Assembly (NCBI GenBank): GCA_031263185.1
Contig: JAISGH010000233.1
Location: forward strand, 1-35,992
DNA from: Prevotellaceae bacterium
GTDB taxonomy: Bacteria > Bacteroidota > Bacteroidia > Bacteroidales > UBA932
Length of the DNA: 35,992 bases
Reading direction: 5' to 3'
Part shown: positions 9,535-17,889 of the stretch, piece by piece
How positions within the stretch are numbered: position 1 is the stretch's first letter
How the letters are laid out: every line of letters begins with the position of its first letter
Program-made: the position numbers and the translations under genes
Notes under the pieces: model-generated
Databases searched by the model: none
What the model was told of the DNA's origin: nothing
Seen by the model: only the letters and a program-made list of their open reading frames with translations

Positions 9535-9984
9535 ATGAGTACTTTTTCAAAAAAAATATCGCGGCTGTCCCTATTGTCCCTACTGTCCCTGATGTCCCTA
9601 TTGTCCCTACTGTCCCTGATAACACATGGATGCTCCGGCAGCTACCCCATCGACGAAGACGGGCTGCTTGTTACCGACCGCGCAGAGTGCTACGTGAGCA
9701 ACTTTGAGCTGCTCGGCACCGACCACCTCACCGTGCGCGTGGAGGGCGAGCTGCCTGCCATCGACACCGCTGCGGGTACGATAAGTATTAAGGCGAAATT
9801 CGGTACGGACTTAAAGCACCTCTACCCGCAGTTTTCGCTGGTAACAGATGCCAAGCTCGAACCGAAAATTACCGGCCTGACCGATTTTTCGGACCTTGAG
9901 CGCCCCCGCCAGTACACCGTTATTTCGGGCAACCGCAAAGTGCGGAAAACCTACACCATTTACGTTGAAGTAGAACATTTGTAA
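9535..9984 (+). CDS. Small PUL lipoprotein, DUF5018-like
   Basis: Predicted outer-membrane lipoprotein of about 149 residues. The signal peptide is dominated by a leucine/serine repeat (LSLLSLLSLMSLLSLLSL) encoded by six 9-bp units, and ends in 'LITHGC', a loose lipobox. The mature part resembles one beta-sandwich domain with 'ISIKAKFGTDLKHLYPQF' and a C-terminal 'RKTYTIYVEVE' strand. This pattern is seen in DUF5018-type domains in SusE/SusF-position proteins, which may help bind glycan at the cell surface; that family match is from memory. The track start is the ATG at 9523; the ATG at 9535 gives a more compact signal peptide and is equally plausible. It follows the SusD gene by 25-36 bp. 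Confidence 0.75.
   Translation: MSTFSKKISRLSLLSLLSLMSLLSLLSLITHGCSGSYPIDEDGLLVTDRAECYVSNFELLGTDHLTVRVEGELPAIDTAAGTISIKAKFGTDLKHLYPQFSLVTDAKLEPKITGLTDFSDLERPRQYTVISGNRKVRKTYTIYVEVEHL
9565..9618 (+). repeat. 9-bp VNTR-like repeat in a lipoprotein signal peptide
   Basis: Six tandem 9-bp units of the form (C/T/A)TGTCCCT(A/G), equivalent to two 27-bp blocks that differ at one base, make up the hydrophobic core of the signal peptide. Units are in frame and each codes for three residues, so copy-number change would alter the length of the hydrophobic segment without a frameshift. Confidence 0.9.
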
Positions 9985-10002
9985 GCTGAAAAATTAAAGG
10001 AT

Positions 10003-11025
10003 ATGAAATCTCTTTCAAAAAAATTGCCGCCGCTGCTGCTGGCGTTTTTGCTGCCCCTGACCTCCTTGACGCCGTCGGGCTGCACCGAAAAAGACACGGA
10101 AGTTGCTTTGCTCAAAAACGACTGCCTCAAGCGCAGCGTTGGCCCCAACGTTGTCGGATTAGACATTGAATTTGCCTACGCCATGGCGACGCCCTACGGC
10201 GCAGGGCGTATCGTTTCGGCATGTGTGGAGGCCGACATTGCCGGCGCGCCCCAAACGTGGCTCGAGCACCGCTACTACCACACCGACCGCGAAACGGGCG
10301 CGGACGTGGGCATGACGGTCGGAAATCCTTCGGTGAACGACGGCAACCGCACCACCGTGGAGTTTACAGTTGATACCTGCGCCGCCACGCTGCGCTACTA
10401 CTACCGTATTCCCGAAGAGGCGCGCGGAAAAAGCGTTACCTTTACCTTTTCGGCAACGTCAAGCGCCGGCGAAACGGTTTCGATGAAAATGGGGCCTTAC
10501 GCAATTTCAAAAATGGACATTAAGAAAAATATTTCTGCGAGAAGCGCCGCCCGCTTTCTTTCCATTGAAGATATGGCGGTTTACAGCGCCGCAGACGCCG
10601 CCAAAATACCGGAAAAAATTGACTTGGTATACCTGCGCCCCGATGGTAGTAGCCCGTACTACGACCTTATTGGGCCGGCTTTTGTGTCGCCCGCTGCCGA
10701 CCCGCAGTATCGGCCCGGTGTAACATTGCCTGCAGGAGCGAACAACGACACGAAAATCCGCAAGGAGTACGGCGTACACGACCGCCATTTGGCTACCCTC
10801 GATGGCCCAAATGCCGTATCGTCGGGAGTTTTCATCGACGATGTTGATTTTGAAACAATCAAGCTCGACGATATGCCCGATTATGCGCTCGGTTTGCGGC
10901 AGTATTCCTGCCTGTGGGTAGAAACGCACGACGGACGGTACCGCGCGTTTATTTACGTTTCGGCTCTTAATGGCGAAGGGGTTTCGAGCTGCACAATTCA
11001 CATCAAAAGGTTGAAAATAAAATGA
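10003..11025 (+). CDS. PUL lipoprotein of unknown function, possibly DUF4466-like
   Basis: A 340-residue predicted lipoprotein (signal peptide ending PSGC, Cys27). The N-terminal ~150 residues read as a beta-rich domain with 'LDIEFAYAMATPYGAG' and 'VTFTFSATSSAGE', and the second half contains 'KIDLVYLRPDG', a recurrent phrase in Bacteroides PUL lipoproteins I associate with DUF4466. No catalytic motif is visible. It sits between the DUF5018-like lipoprotein (18-bp gap) and the lyase, whose start codon overlaps this stop codon (ATGA). Translation of the two is therefore coupled. Likely role is surface glycan binding, by position only. Confidence 0.8.
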   Translation: MKSLSKKLPPLLLAFLLPLTSLTPSGCTEKDTEVALLKNDCLKRSVGPNVVGLDIEFAYAMATPYGAGRIVSACVEADIAGAPQTWLEHRYYHTDRETGADVGMTVGNPSVNDGNRTTVEFTVDTCAATLRYYYRIPEEARGKSVTFTFSATSSAGETVSMKMGPYAISKMDIKKNISARSAARFLSIEDMAVYSAADAAKIPEKIDLVYLRPDGSSPYYDLIGPAFVSPAADPQYRPGVTLPAGANNDTKIRKEYGVHDRHLATLDGPNAVSSGVFIDDVDFETIKLDDMPDYALGLRQYSCLWVETHDGRYRAFIYVSALNGEGVSSCTIHIKRLKIK

Positions 11026-12110
11026 AAATGACGCACCTGATGGCTATGCTGTCGCTTTTGGCAGGCAGCGCGGTGGCCGCTTGCGCTTCCTCCGCCATGC
11101 ACCCCGATAAGCAGCTCGAATTTGTAAAAACCCAAATCGAAGCGCAGCGCGAGCCGGTGTATTCGGCTTACCTGCAGCTAATCCGCTACGCCGACTCCGC
11201 TCTGAGCAAGCCTCAACATGCGCTTGCCGATTTCGCCGTACCGGGCTTCTACGACAAGCCGCATGAGCACCGCGCCACCTCGCTCGCCATTCAGCAGGAC
11301 GCTTTTGCCGCCTACGCCGCGGCGCTGGCCTACGCGCTTTCGGGCGAAGAAAAGTACGGCGCAAAGGCCGCTTACATCCTCAACGCATGGTCGCGGGTCA
11401 ACAAAAAGTACTCCGAGCACGACGGCGTTCTGGTAATGACTTACTCCGGCGCGGGGCTGATGATTGCCGCCGAGCTGATGAAGGATGCCGCGCTTTGGAG
11501 CGAAAGCGACAAAAACGAATTTCGCAAGTGGGTAGCCGGCGTTTACCAAAAAGCCGCAAACGAAATCCGCGCCACGCCGCACGTCAACAACTGGGCAGAT
11601 TGGGGGCGCTTCGGCTCGCTGCTGGCCGCCTCGTTTTTGGACGACAGCGCCGAGGTTGCCGAAAACGTTCGCCTGATAAAAACAACCCTGTTCGAAAAAA
11701 TTGCGCCCGACAGCAGTCTGCCCGACGAAACCAAACGCGGCGGCAACGGAATTTGGTACACCTACTTTTCGCTTGCCCCAATGACCGCCGCCTGCTGGGT
11801 GGCCTACAACCTGACAGACGAAAATCTGTTTGCGCTCGAGCAAAACGGCGTGTCTATAAAGGCGGCGCTGGATTACCTTGCCTACTACACCGACCACCCC
11901 GCAGCGTGGAGGTGGAGCAGCAACCCCAACACGCCCCGCCAAAAGGAAGAACCCTGGACGTACAACCTGCTCGAAGCAATGTCTGGCCTTTACGGCGACC
12001 AGCGCTACGCCGGGCAGGTAGGCGGCAAGCGCCCGCTCATCTACCCGCGCCACCACTTTGCGTGGACGTTCCCAACGCTGATGCCGCTGAATTTGAACTT
12101 TAGAAAATAA
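11022..12110 (+). CDS. Alginate-lyase-superfamily polysaccharide lyase (PL5/PL38-like)
   Basis: Secreted or lipid-anchored enzyme predicted to cleave a uronic-acid polysaccharide by beta-elimination. The signal peptide ends in 'AVAAC', so a lipoprotein is possible. The mature part is an all-helical (alpha/alpha) toroid-type sequence. Motifs include 'ILNAWSRVN', 'TPHVNNWADWG' (position of the Asn/His catalytic region in alginate_lyase-domain enzymes), 'GGNGIWYTYFSLAPMTAA' and 'EPWTYNLLEAMSGLYGDQRY'. At 362 aa the length fits single-domain members. The family call is by motif memory; PL5 and PL38 cannot be separated here, and activity on alginate, glucuronan or another uronan is inference. It overlaps the previous gene by 4 bp. 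Confidence 0.75.
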   Translation: MKMTHLMAMLSLLAGSAVAACASSAMHPDKQLEFVKTQIEAQREPVYSAYLQLIRYADSALSKPQHALADFAVPGFYDKPHEHRATSLAIQQDAFAAYAAALAYALSGEEKYGAKAAYILNAWSRVNKKYSEHDGVLVMTYSGAGLMIAAELMKDAALWSESDKNEFRKWVAGVYQKAANEIRATPHVNNWADWGRFGSLLAASFLDDSAEVAENVRLIKTTLFEKIAPDSSLPDETKRGGNGIWYTYFSLAPMTAACWVAYNLTDENLFALEQNGVSIKAALDYLAYYTDHPAAWRWSSNPNTPRQKEEPWTYNLLEAMSGLYGDQRYAGQVGGKRPLIYPRHHFAWTFPTLMPLNLNFRK

Positions 12111-12466
12111 ACGACGTAGCATTTTTTACCGAGCGGCATTGAGCTGCGTCTTGGGCAAAAATTCTGTTACCGAGGAATTTTCGGTAGCTGCATCATCGAA
12201 GAGAGTACATTTCAAATTGTCGCTTTTGCTCATTCCTACGGGATTATTTAAAGCGACAATTTGGAATACACCCCAGCGAAGATAATTTTTAGGAGAAAAG
12301 AATAAAAAAAACGATATTTGTAGCAAGTTATTTGAGGAAATGCAGCGCAAACCTCAAAAATGTTCGGTTGCCGTTTTGTTACCTTTATCGCCAAAACTAA
12401 AATTATCTACCTTTTATTCAATTATTTATATTTATAAAATAGCTTCTAAAATAAAAAAATTTGAAC
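12111..12466. other. Intergenic gap between lyase and GH3 gene with a short palindromic element
   Basis: Non-coding stretch of about 355 bp. At 12203-12274 an inverted repeat (about 20-bp arms around AAATTGTCGCTTT / AAAGCGACAATTT) closely resembles the two ends of the larger element at 26289-26485, with its middle deleted. The rest is AT-rich. No perfect TAnnTTTG promoter element was found ahead of the GH3 gene; GATATTTG at about 12310 is one base off. The track ORF at 12126 is a translation of the repeat. Confidence 0.7.
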
Positions 12467-14713
12467 ATGAAAAAGCTGAAATTACTATTATTTGCCTGTA
12501 CGGCAGCATCGTCCGTTTCCGGACAAAGTTCCCTCCCCGTCTATTTGGACAACACGAAGCCCATTGAGCAGCGCATTGAGGACGCGCTCTCGCGTATGAC
12601 GCTGGAGGAAAAAGTAGCGATGTGCCACGCGCAGTCGAAGTTCAGCAGCGCGGGCGTAGCGCGGCTCGGTATCCCCGAAAACTGGATGAGCGACGGGCCA
12701 CACGGCGTTCGCCCCGAAGTGCTGTGGGACGAATGGAATCAGGCGGGCTGGACAAACGACTCCTGCATCGCTTTTCCCGCGCTGACCTGCCTTGCCGCCA
12801 CGTGGAATCCCGAAATGGCGGCAAGGTACGGAAAGGCAATCGGCGAGGAAGCCCGCTACCGCAACAAAAACGTGCTGCTTGGCCCCGGCGTAAATATCTA
12901 CCGAACGCCGCTTAACGGCCGGAATTTTGAGTATATGGGCGAAGACCCGTTTTTGGCTTCGCAAATAGTTGTGCCTTACGTTCGGGGGGTGCAGAGCAAC
13001 GGCGTGGCCGCTTGCGTGAAGCACTTTGCCCTCAACAACCAGGAAGCATACCGGCACGAGGTGAACGTGGAGGTGAGCGACCGCGCTTTGCACGAAATAT
13101 ATTTGCCGGCTTTCAAAGCCGCCGTTACAGAGGGAAAAGCCTGGGCGATTATGGGCGCTTACAACAAGTACAAAGGGCAGCACGCCTGCCACAATCAATA
13201 CCTTTTGGTTGATGTGCTGCGCAAAATGTGGCATTTCGACGGCGTTGCTGTCTCCGACTGGGGCGGCGTACACGATACGCGCGAGGCCATCTACAACGGG
13301 CTGGATATGGAGTTCGGCTCGTGGACAAACGGGTTGACCTGGGGCGAAAGCAACGCCTACGCAAGCTACTTTCTGGCAACGCCGTACTTGAAGCTGCTGA
13401 AGGAAGGAAAAGCAAGCGAGAAGGAGCTGGACGCAAAAGTGCGCAACATTTTGCGCCTCGCGTTCCGCACCACCATGAACGCCAACCGCCCCTTCGGCTC
13501 CTTCGGAACGCCGGAGCACGCGCTTATCGGACGGCAAGTTGCCCAGGAAGGTATTGTTTTGCTGAAAAATAGCCCTGCTACCCCAAAAAAAGAAGACTTT
13601 GTGCTGCCCATTGATTTCAGCAAAGCAAAAAAAATAGCCGTTATCGGCGAAAATGCCATTAAAGTAATGACCGTTGGAGGCGGAAGCTCTTCGCTGAAAG
13701 CAAAGTACGAGATTTCGCCGTTGGAAGGAATTAAAAAATATGCGGGCAACCGCGCCGAAGTGGTTTTTGCCCGCGGCTACGTAAATGATTTCTTGAGCAA
13801 AGAAGGCGGTATGAAGCACGACGGCATGGTAATCAACGACGTAGTTGACACGCGCCCGGCAGAAGAAATCACAGCCGAAGCTGTTGCTGCGGCTAAAAAT
13901 GCCGACGTGGTCATTTTCATTGGCGGGCTGAACAAATACGACGGTCAGGACTGCGAAGGCGGCGACCGCAAAGGGTTGGAGCTACCCTACGGGCAGGATA
14001 AAGTGATTGCAGCGCTGGCAAAGGCAAACAAAAATTTGGCGGTGGTAATTATTTCGGGCAATGCGGTGGCAATGCCTTGGGTAAATGACGCTCCCGCCGT
14101 TGTGCAGGCATGGTACAACGGCTCGGAAGCCGGCAATGCGCTCGCCGCCATTCTCACAGGCGAAGCAAACCCGTCGGGTAAGCTGCCGTTCAGCTTCCCC
14201 GTAGAGCTCAAAAACAACGGTGCACACGCTTTGGGGCAGTACCCGGGCGACAGCGCACCCGCCGGCTACCTGAACGAAAAATACAGCGAAGATATTTTTG
14301 TGGGCTACCGCTGGCTCGACAAGCAAAAAATAAAACCGTTGTTCCCCTTCGGGCACGGGCTGAGCTACACGAATTTTGAGTACAAAAACCTGAAAATTAC
14401 GGACAACGGCGAAACGGTCAGCGTAAACTTCGATTTGACAAACACCGGCAAGCGCGAAGGCAGCGAAGCGTCGCAGGTTTACGTTGCCTTGCCCGAAATG
14501 AAAATCGCAATGCCGGTAAAGCAGCTGAAAGGATTTGCCAAAACCCGCCTTTCGGCAGGCGAAACCCGCACGGTAGAAATCGCCATCCCCAAATCGCAGC
14601 TAAGCTATTGGGACGAAAGCAAAAACAATTTTGTAACCCCAACCGGAACATTTGAATTTCTCGCAGGAGCTTCGTCGGCAGACTTGCGGCTGAAAGGAAA
14701 ATTGAAATTCTGA
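12467..14713 (+). CDS. Glycoside hydrolase family 3, beta-glucosidase-like
   Basis: Secreted (periplasmic) retaining glycosidase that would trim terminal beta-linked sugars from imported oligosaccharides. A signal peptide (KKLKLLLFACTAASSVSGQ) precedes the GH3 N-terminal TIM-barrel ('RMTLEEKVAMCHAQ', 'DGPHGVR', 'LLGPGVNIYRTPLNGRNFEY', 'VKHFALNNQE'). The nucleophile is Asp264 (counted from this start) in 'GVAVSDWGG'. A C-terminal alpha/beta domain ('IAVIGENA', 'GGGSSSL') and a fibronectin-III-like domain ('LFPFGHGLSYTNFEY') follow. About 748 residues is standard. The track begins at TTG 12461; the ATG at 12467 is preferred. It is the last gene on this strand before the convergent nagB, and may be cotranscribed with the PUL or have its own promoter. 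Confidence 0.94.
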   Translation: MKKLKLLLFACTAASSVSGQSSLPVYLDNTKPIEQRIEDALSRMTLEEKVAMCHAQSKFSSAGVARLGIPENWMSDGPHGVRPEVLWDEWNQAGWTNDSCIAFPALTCLAATWNPEMAARYGKAIGEEARYRNKNVLLGPGVNIYRTPLNGRNFEYMGEDPFLASQIVVPYVRGVQSNGVAACVKHFALNNQEAYRHEVNVEVSDRALHEIYLPAFKAAVTEGKAWAIMGAYNKYKGQHACHNQYLLVDVLRKMWHFDGVAVSDWGGVHDTREAIYNGLDMEFGSWTNGLTWGESNAYASYFLATPYLKLLKEGKASEKELDAKVRNILRLAFRTTMNANRPFGSFGTPEHALIGRQVAQEGIVLLKNSPATPKKEDFVLPIDFSKAKKIAVIGENAIKVMTVGGGSSSLKAKYEISPLEGIKKYAGNRAEVVFARGYVNDFLSKEGGMKHDGMVINDVVDTRPAEEITAEAVAAAKNADVVIFIGGLNKYDGQDCEGGDRKGLELPYGQDKVIAALAKANKNLAVVIISGNAVAMPWVNDAPAVVQAWYNGSEAGNALAAILTGEANPSGKLPFSFPVELKNNGAHALGQYPGDSAPAGYLNEKYSEDIFVGYRWLDKQKIKPLFPFGHGLSYTNFEYKNLKITDNGETVSVNFDLTNTGKREGSEASQVYVALPEMKIAMPVKQLKGFAKTRLSAGETRTVEIAIPKSQLSYWDESKNNFVTPTGTFEFLAGASSADLRLKGKLKF

Positions 14714-14762
14714 AAAATCCAGCTATTGAATGTAAGCTCTATTAGCTATTCGGCGAACTTAT

Positions 14763-15554
14763 TCAGCGCTTCTCTCCTTCCAGCTCTTTGAAGTATCGGT
14801 ATGTGTTTACCGTCAGCTCGCCGGCAGCGGCGTCGTCGCAAATAATCATGCCGTGCGGGTGAATTTGGAGCGCGCTGATAGTCCACTTCTGACAGTACGC
14901 GCCCTCCACGCCGTGCTTCACCGCCTGCGCCTTGCTGCTGCCGGTGGCGAGGATGAGCACCTCCCGCGCTGCAAGTATGGTGCCTATGCCCACCGTCAGC
15001 GCGCTGCGGGGCACTGCGTTGATGTCGTTGTTGAAGAAGCGCGAGTTGGCCGCCAGCGTGTCGCAGGTGAGCGTTTTGATGCGGGTGAGCGAGGTGAGCG
15101 ACGAGAACGGCTCGTTGAACGCAATATGCCCATCGTTGCCCACGCCGCCCAAGAACAGGTCAATGCCGCCGTAGCCGGCTATCTTGGCCTCATAGCTGCG
15201 GCACTCCTCCTCCAAATCGTTGGCGTTGCCGTTGAGTATGTTCACATTTTCCGGCGGAATATCAACGTGCTTAAAGAGGTTGCTCCACATGAAAGAATAG
15301 TAACTTTCGGGATGATTTTGCGGCAACCCCACGTACTCGTCCATGTTGAACGTTACCACATTTTTGAACGATACCTGCCCCTGCTTGTGCGCCTTTATCA
15401 GCTCCCTGTACGTCTCCAGCGGAGTTGACCCCGTTGGCAGCCCCAGCACAAAGGGGTTGTCCGACTTTTTGCCATGCCTGTTGACGCTTGCTATGATGTA
15501 CGCCGCCGCGCGCTGCGCCACAACGGACGGGTCTTTTTCTATAGTTAATCGCAT
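14763..15554 (-). CDS. nagB: Glucosamine-6-phosphate deaminase
   Basis: Cytoplasmic enzyme converting glucosamine 6-phosphate to fructose 6-phosphate and ammonia, the last dedicated step of amino-sugar catabolism. The 263-residue protein aligns in register with E. coli NagB: Asp72 in FNMDE, and Asp141, His143 and Glu148 in '[11 protein letters not shown]' are all present, so it should be active. The phosphate-binding 'GLPTGSTP' loop is also intact. Its stop is only 49 bp from the convergent GH3 stop. Upstream, a 103-bp inverted-repeat element separates it from the NagB-like/PIG-L fusion gene on the same strand. No nagA or nagE is in the window. Confidence 0.96.
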   Translation of the reverse strand: MRLTIEKDPSVVAQRAAAYIIASVNRHGKKSDNPFVLGLPTGSTPLETYRELIKAHKQGQVSFKNVVTFNMDEYVGLPQNHPESYYSFMWSNLFKHVDIPPENVNILNGNANDLEEECRSYEAKIAGYGGIDLFLGGVGNDGHIAFNEPFSSLTSLTRIKTLTCDTLAANSRFFNNDINAVPRSALTVGIGTILAAREVLILATGSSKAQAVKHGVEGAYCQKWTISALQIHPHGMIICDDAAAGELTVNTYRYFKELEGEKR

Positions 15555-15599
15555 AATGTAAAAAAAAAATTTTCTTTGATAAATATTAGAGTTTAGAGT

Positions 15600-15702
15600 T
15601 TATATTCAATAGTTGGTTATTGTGCCAAAAATGATTTTGCTGCAACGGTGATGGACGCTTGCGCCGTCCCGCAGGGACGGCGCAAGCGTTTATTGAATAT
15701 AA
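15600..15702. repeat. MITE-like element with 12-bp terminal inverted repeats
   Basis: A 103-bp element between nagB and the NagB/PIG-L fusion. Perfect 12-bp inverted ends TTATATTCAATA / TATTGAATATAA (15600-15611 and 15691-15702) enclose a strong hairpin whose 16-bp arms (…TTGCGCCGTCCC / GGGACGGCGCAA…) are perfectly complementary around 15655-15690. A second, 3'-truncated copy lies at 28201-28279. There is no coding capacity. It would form a very stable stem-loop in any transcript reading from the fusion gene towards nagB. Confidence 0.85.
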
Positions 15703-15772
15703 GTTCTATTCTTTATCTGCGAAAATCCGTCTAATCTGCGTCACCTGTGTGCTTTTGAGGCAGCGCTATCCC

Positions 15773-17716
15773 TCAAATCTCAATTCGTACAAACACCTCT
15801 ATTGCCTGATACTCTGCCATGCCCAGCTTGTCGTACAGGTGCGCAGTGTTTTGCGTTCTGTCTTCGGCGCGCTGCCAGAACTCTCTGGTGTCGCTGCCGG
15901 GGAATGGCACGATGTCCTTTTGCGAGAGGTGTCGGTAGATGGCATGTCGCTTTTTCACCATTTCTTCGGGGCTAAGCGGCACGGCCATGTCCACCACGCC
16001 CAAGTCCCACTCCTGCCACGCGCCGCGGTACAGCCACATTTGCACATCCTTTGCCCACTCCTCGCGCTTTACCGCCTGCATGGCCGCCAGCACCGCCTCA
16101 ATGCAGATGCGGTGGGTGCCGTGCGGGTCGGAGAGGTCGCCGGCAGCGTAGATTTGGTGAGGCTTTAGCTCGTTGAGCAGGCGCACCACGATGTCGATGT
16201 CCTCCTGCTGCAGCACTCCTTTTTTTATGCCTCCCGTTTCGTAGAACGGCAGGTTGAGGAAGTGCGCGTGTGTCTCCTCGTTCAGCCCAAACAGGCGCGA
16301 TGCCGCCTTTGCCTCGGCGCGACGTATGGCGGCCTTAATGTCGCGCAGCTCGCGAGGCTCCGGCTCTCCCGCCTTTTTGTCGGCGATAATTTTTTTCACC
16401 TGCTCAAACTTGTTGTCCAGCTTCAGCTCGCGGGCGGTATCCATAATCTGCAAAACAACATCATCGTGCACGGCAAAGTTCCCTGAGGTTTGGTAGGCTA
16501 CGTGCACATCGTGCCCCTGGTCAACGAGGCGCAAAAACGTGCCGCCCATTGATATTACATCGTCGTCGGGGTGGGGCGAGAAGATGAGCACTCGCTTGGG
16601 GAACGGCGCCGAGCGAACGGGTCGCGTTACGTCGTCGGCGTTGGGCTTTCCGCCCGGCCAGCCCGTAATGGTATGCTGCAAATCGTTGAATATGCCAATG
16701 TTTATCATATCGTAAGGTCCGGCGCTTTCGAGCAGCGGCCCCAGCGAATTTTCGATGTAGTCCTGATAAGTCAGCTTGAGGATTGGCTTTTTCGCCTCTC
16801 CGCAGAGCCACACTACGGCTTTTCGGGTAAACTTTTTTGTCCATTCGCAGGGGCCTACCAGCCATGGTGTTTGCTCGCGGGTGAGCTGCTCTGCGGCGGT
16901 TTCGTCAACCACCATCTCAATGTTGGGGTGGTTTTGCAGCAGCGAGGCGGGCAGCTGGTCTGTAACCTCGCCCTCTACCACCTTGCGCACTATGGAGGCT
17001 TTGCTCTCGCCCCATGCAAGCAGGAAAATGCGCCGGGCGTTCATAATTGTCCCCATGCCCATGGTTATAGCCAAAGCCGGAATGCTGCTGTAGCTGTGGA
17101 ACAGAGGCTGCAGCGATTCCCGCGTGGCGTGGTTGAGCTGCACCAGCCGCGTGCGCGACTTTGCGTAGGAGCCGGGTTCGTTAAACCCTATTTGCCCCTG
17201 CTCGCCCATGCCCATTATCATCAGGTCAATTTTGTGAATGTTGCTTTCAAACTGCTTGCAGTACTCCGACACCGTTTCAATCGGCGTTGTTCCGTCAAAG
17301 ATGTGGATGTTTTCGGGGCGGACGTTGACGTGGCTCAAAAAATCTTCGTGTATGCGGTAGTTCCGGCTTTGCTGCTCTGTTGCCTTGATGGGGTAGAGCT
17401 CGTCCAAGCTGTAGACCACTACATTTTCAAAGGACACCTCGCCTTTTTGGTAGCGCTTTACCAGCTCGCGGTACAGGCCTATTGGAGTGCGCCCCGTGCT
17501 CAGGCCAAGCACAAAGGGAGCGGGTTTGTCTTTGCCTTTTTCTTTGTCGCTATGGCTGTTAATCGTGCTTACAATGGCGTTGGAGAGGTACTGTACGCCG
17601 TCGTACTCGCTTTCGTAGATGCCGGTGCGTATTTTTTCGTATCGCTGCAAAATGTCGCTCGGCGTAGCGTCGGATATCAATCCGCCCTCCTTTGGCAGCT
17701 TATATCGTGTGTACAT
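15773..17716 (-). CDS. NagB-like domain fused to PIG-L/LmbE-type N-deacetylase
   Basis: A 647-residue two-domain cytoplasmic protein. Residues ~25-290 are a GlcN6P deaminase-like domain with the 'GLSTGRTP' loop and Asp105 (equivalent to NagB Asp72). The catalytic segment reads GEQGQIGFNEP, so NagB Asp141 and His143 are replaced by Gln173 and Gln175, and only the Glu is kept. Residues ~373-647 are a PIG-L domain with an intact zinc-binding HPDD (His382, Asp385) and DPHGTH. I infer a deacetylase working on a GlcNAc derivative, with the N-terminal half inactive or turned into a sugar-phosphate-binding module. Fusions of this kind are usually annotated glucosamine-6-phosphate deaminase in Bacteroidetes, which may mislead. 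It has a good promoter upstream and probably reads on into nagB. Confidence 0.9.
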   Translation of the reverse strand: MYTRYKLPKEGGLISDATPSDILQRYEKIRTGIYESEYDGVQYLSNAIVSTINSHSDKEKGKDKPAPFVLGLSTGRTPIGLYRELVKRYQKGEVSFENVVVYSLDELYPIKATEQQSRNYRIHEDFLSHVNVRPENIHIFDGTTPIETVSEYCKQFESNIHKIDLMIMGMGEQGQIGFNEPGSYAKSRTRLVQLNHATRESLQPLFHSYSSIPALAITMGMGTIMNARRIFLLAWGESKASIVRKVVEGEVTDQLPASLLQNHPNIEMVVDETAAEQLTREQTPWLVGPCEWTKKFTRKAVVWLCGEAKKPILKLTYQDYIENSLGPLLESAGPYDMINIGIFNDLQHTITGWPGGKPNADDVTRPVRSAPFPKRVLIFSPHPDDDVISMGGTFLRLVDQGHDVHVAYQTSGNFAVHDDVVLQIMDTARELKLDNKFEQVKKIIADKKAGEPEPRELRDIKAAIRRAEAKAASRLFGLNEETHAHFLNLPFYETGGIKKGVLQQEDIDIVVRLLNELKPHQIYAAGDLSDPHGTHRICIEAVLAAMQAVKREEWAKDVQMWLYRGAWQEWDLGVVDMAVPLSPEEMVKKRHAIYRHLSQKDIVPFPGSDTREFWQRAEDRTQNTAHLYDKLGMAEYQAIEVFVRIEI

Positions 17717-17743
17717 AATATTATTTTTTTTTGGTTATAATCA

Positions 17744-17785
17744 TTTTTAGTTTTTAGTTCTTAGTTTTTAGTTTTTAGTTTTTAG
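17744..17785. repeat. 7-bp tandem repeat in a 5' untranslated region
   Basis: Six tandem 7-bp units (TTTTTAG, one unit TTCTTAG) lie between the predicted promoter (17802-17832) and the start codon (17716) of the NagB/PIG-L fusion, on the minus strand. As part of the leader, a copy-number change would alter leader length rather than reading frame. Confidence 0.9.
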
Positions 17786-17801
17786 TTCTTCTAAGCGGTT
17801 A

Positions 17802-17832
17802 CAAAAGTAAGTAAAAGAAATTACAAAGCAAA
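17802..17832 (-). promoter_or_regulatory. Bacteroidetes-type promoter of the NagB/PIG-L fusion gene
   Basis: On the minus strand, TTTG is followed by 19 bp and then TACTTTTG, an exact match to the TTTG / TAnnTTTG pattern of the Bacteroidetes primary sigma factor. The leader to the start codon would be about 80 nt and contains the 7-bp tandem repeats. Confidence 0.7.
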
Positions 17833-17889
17833 CTTACGCTAACAAATAAATTACGGCAACCCAATCGGGGTGCACTGCAAGCGGGCTTG

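Noticed and set aside
12126-12350. 74-aa ORF sharing QIVALNNPVG with the 26277 ORF
   Set aside because: The shared peptide comes from the shared palindromic repeat, not from a conserved gene.
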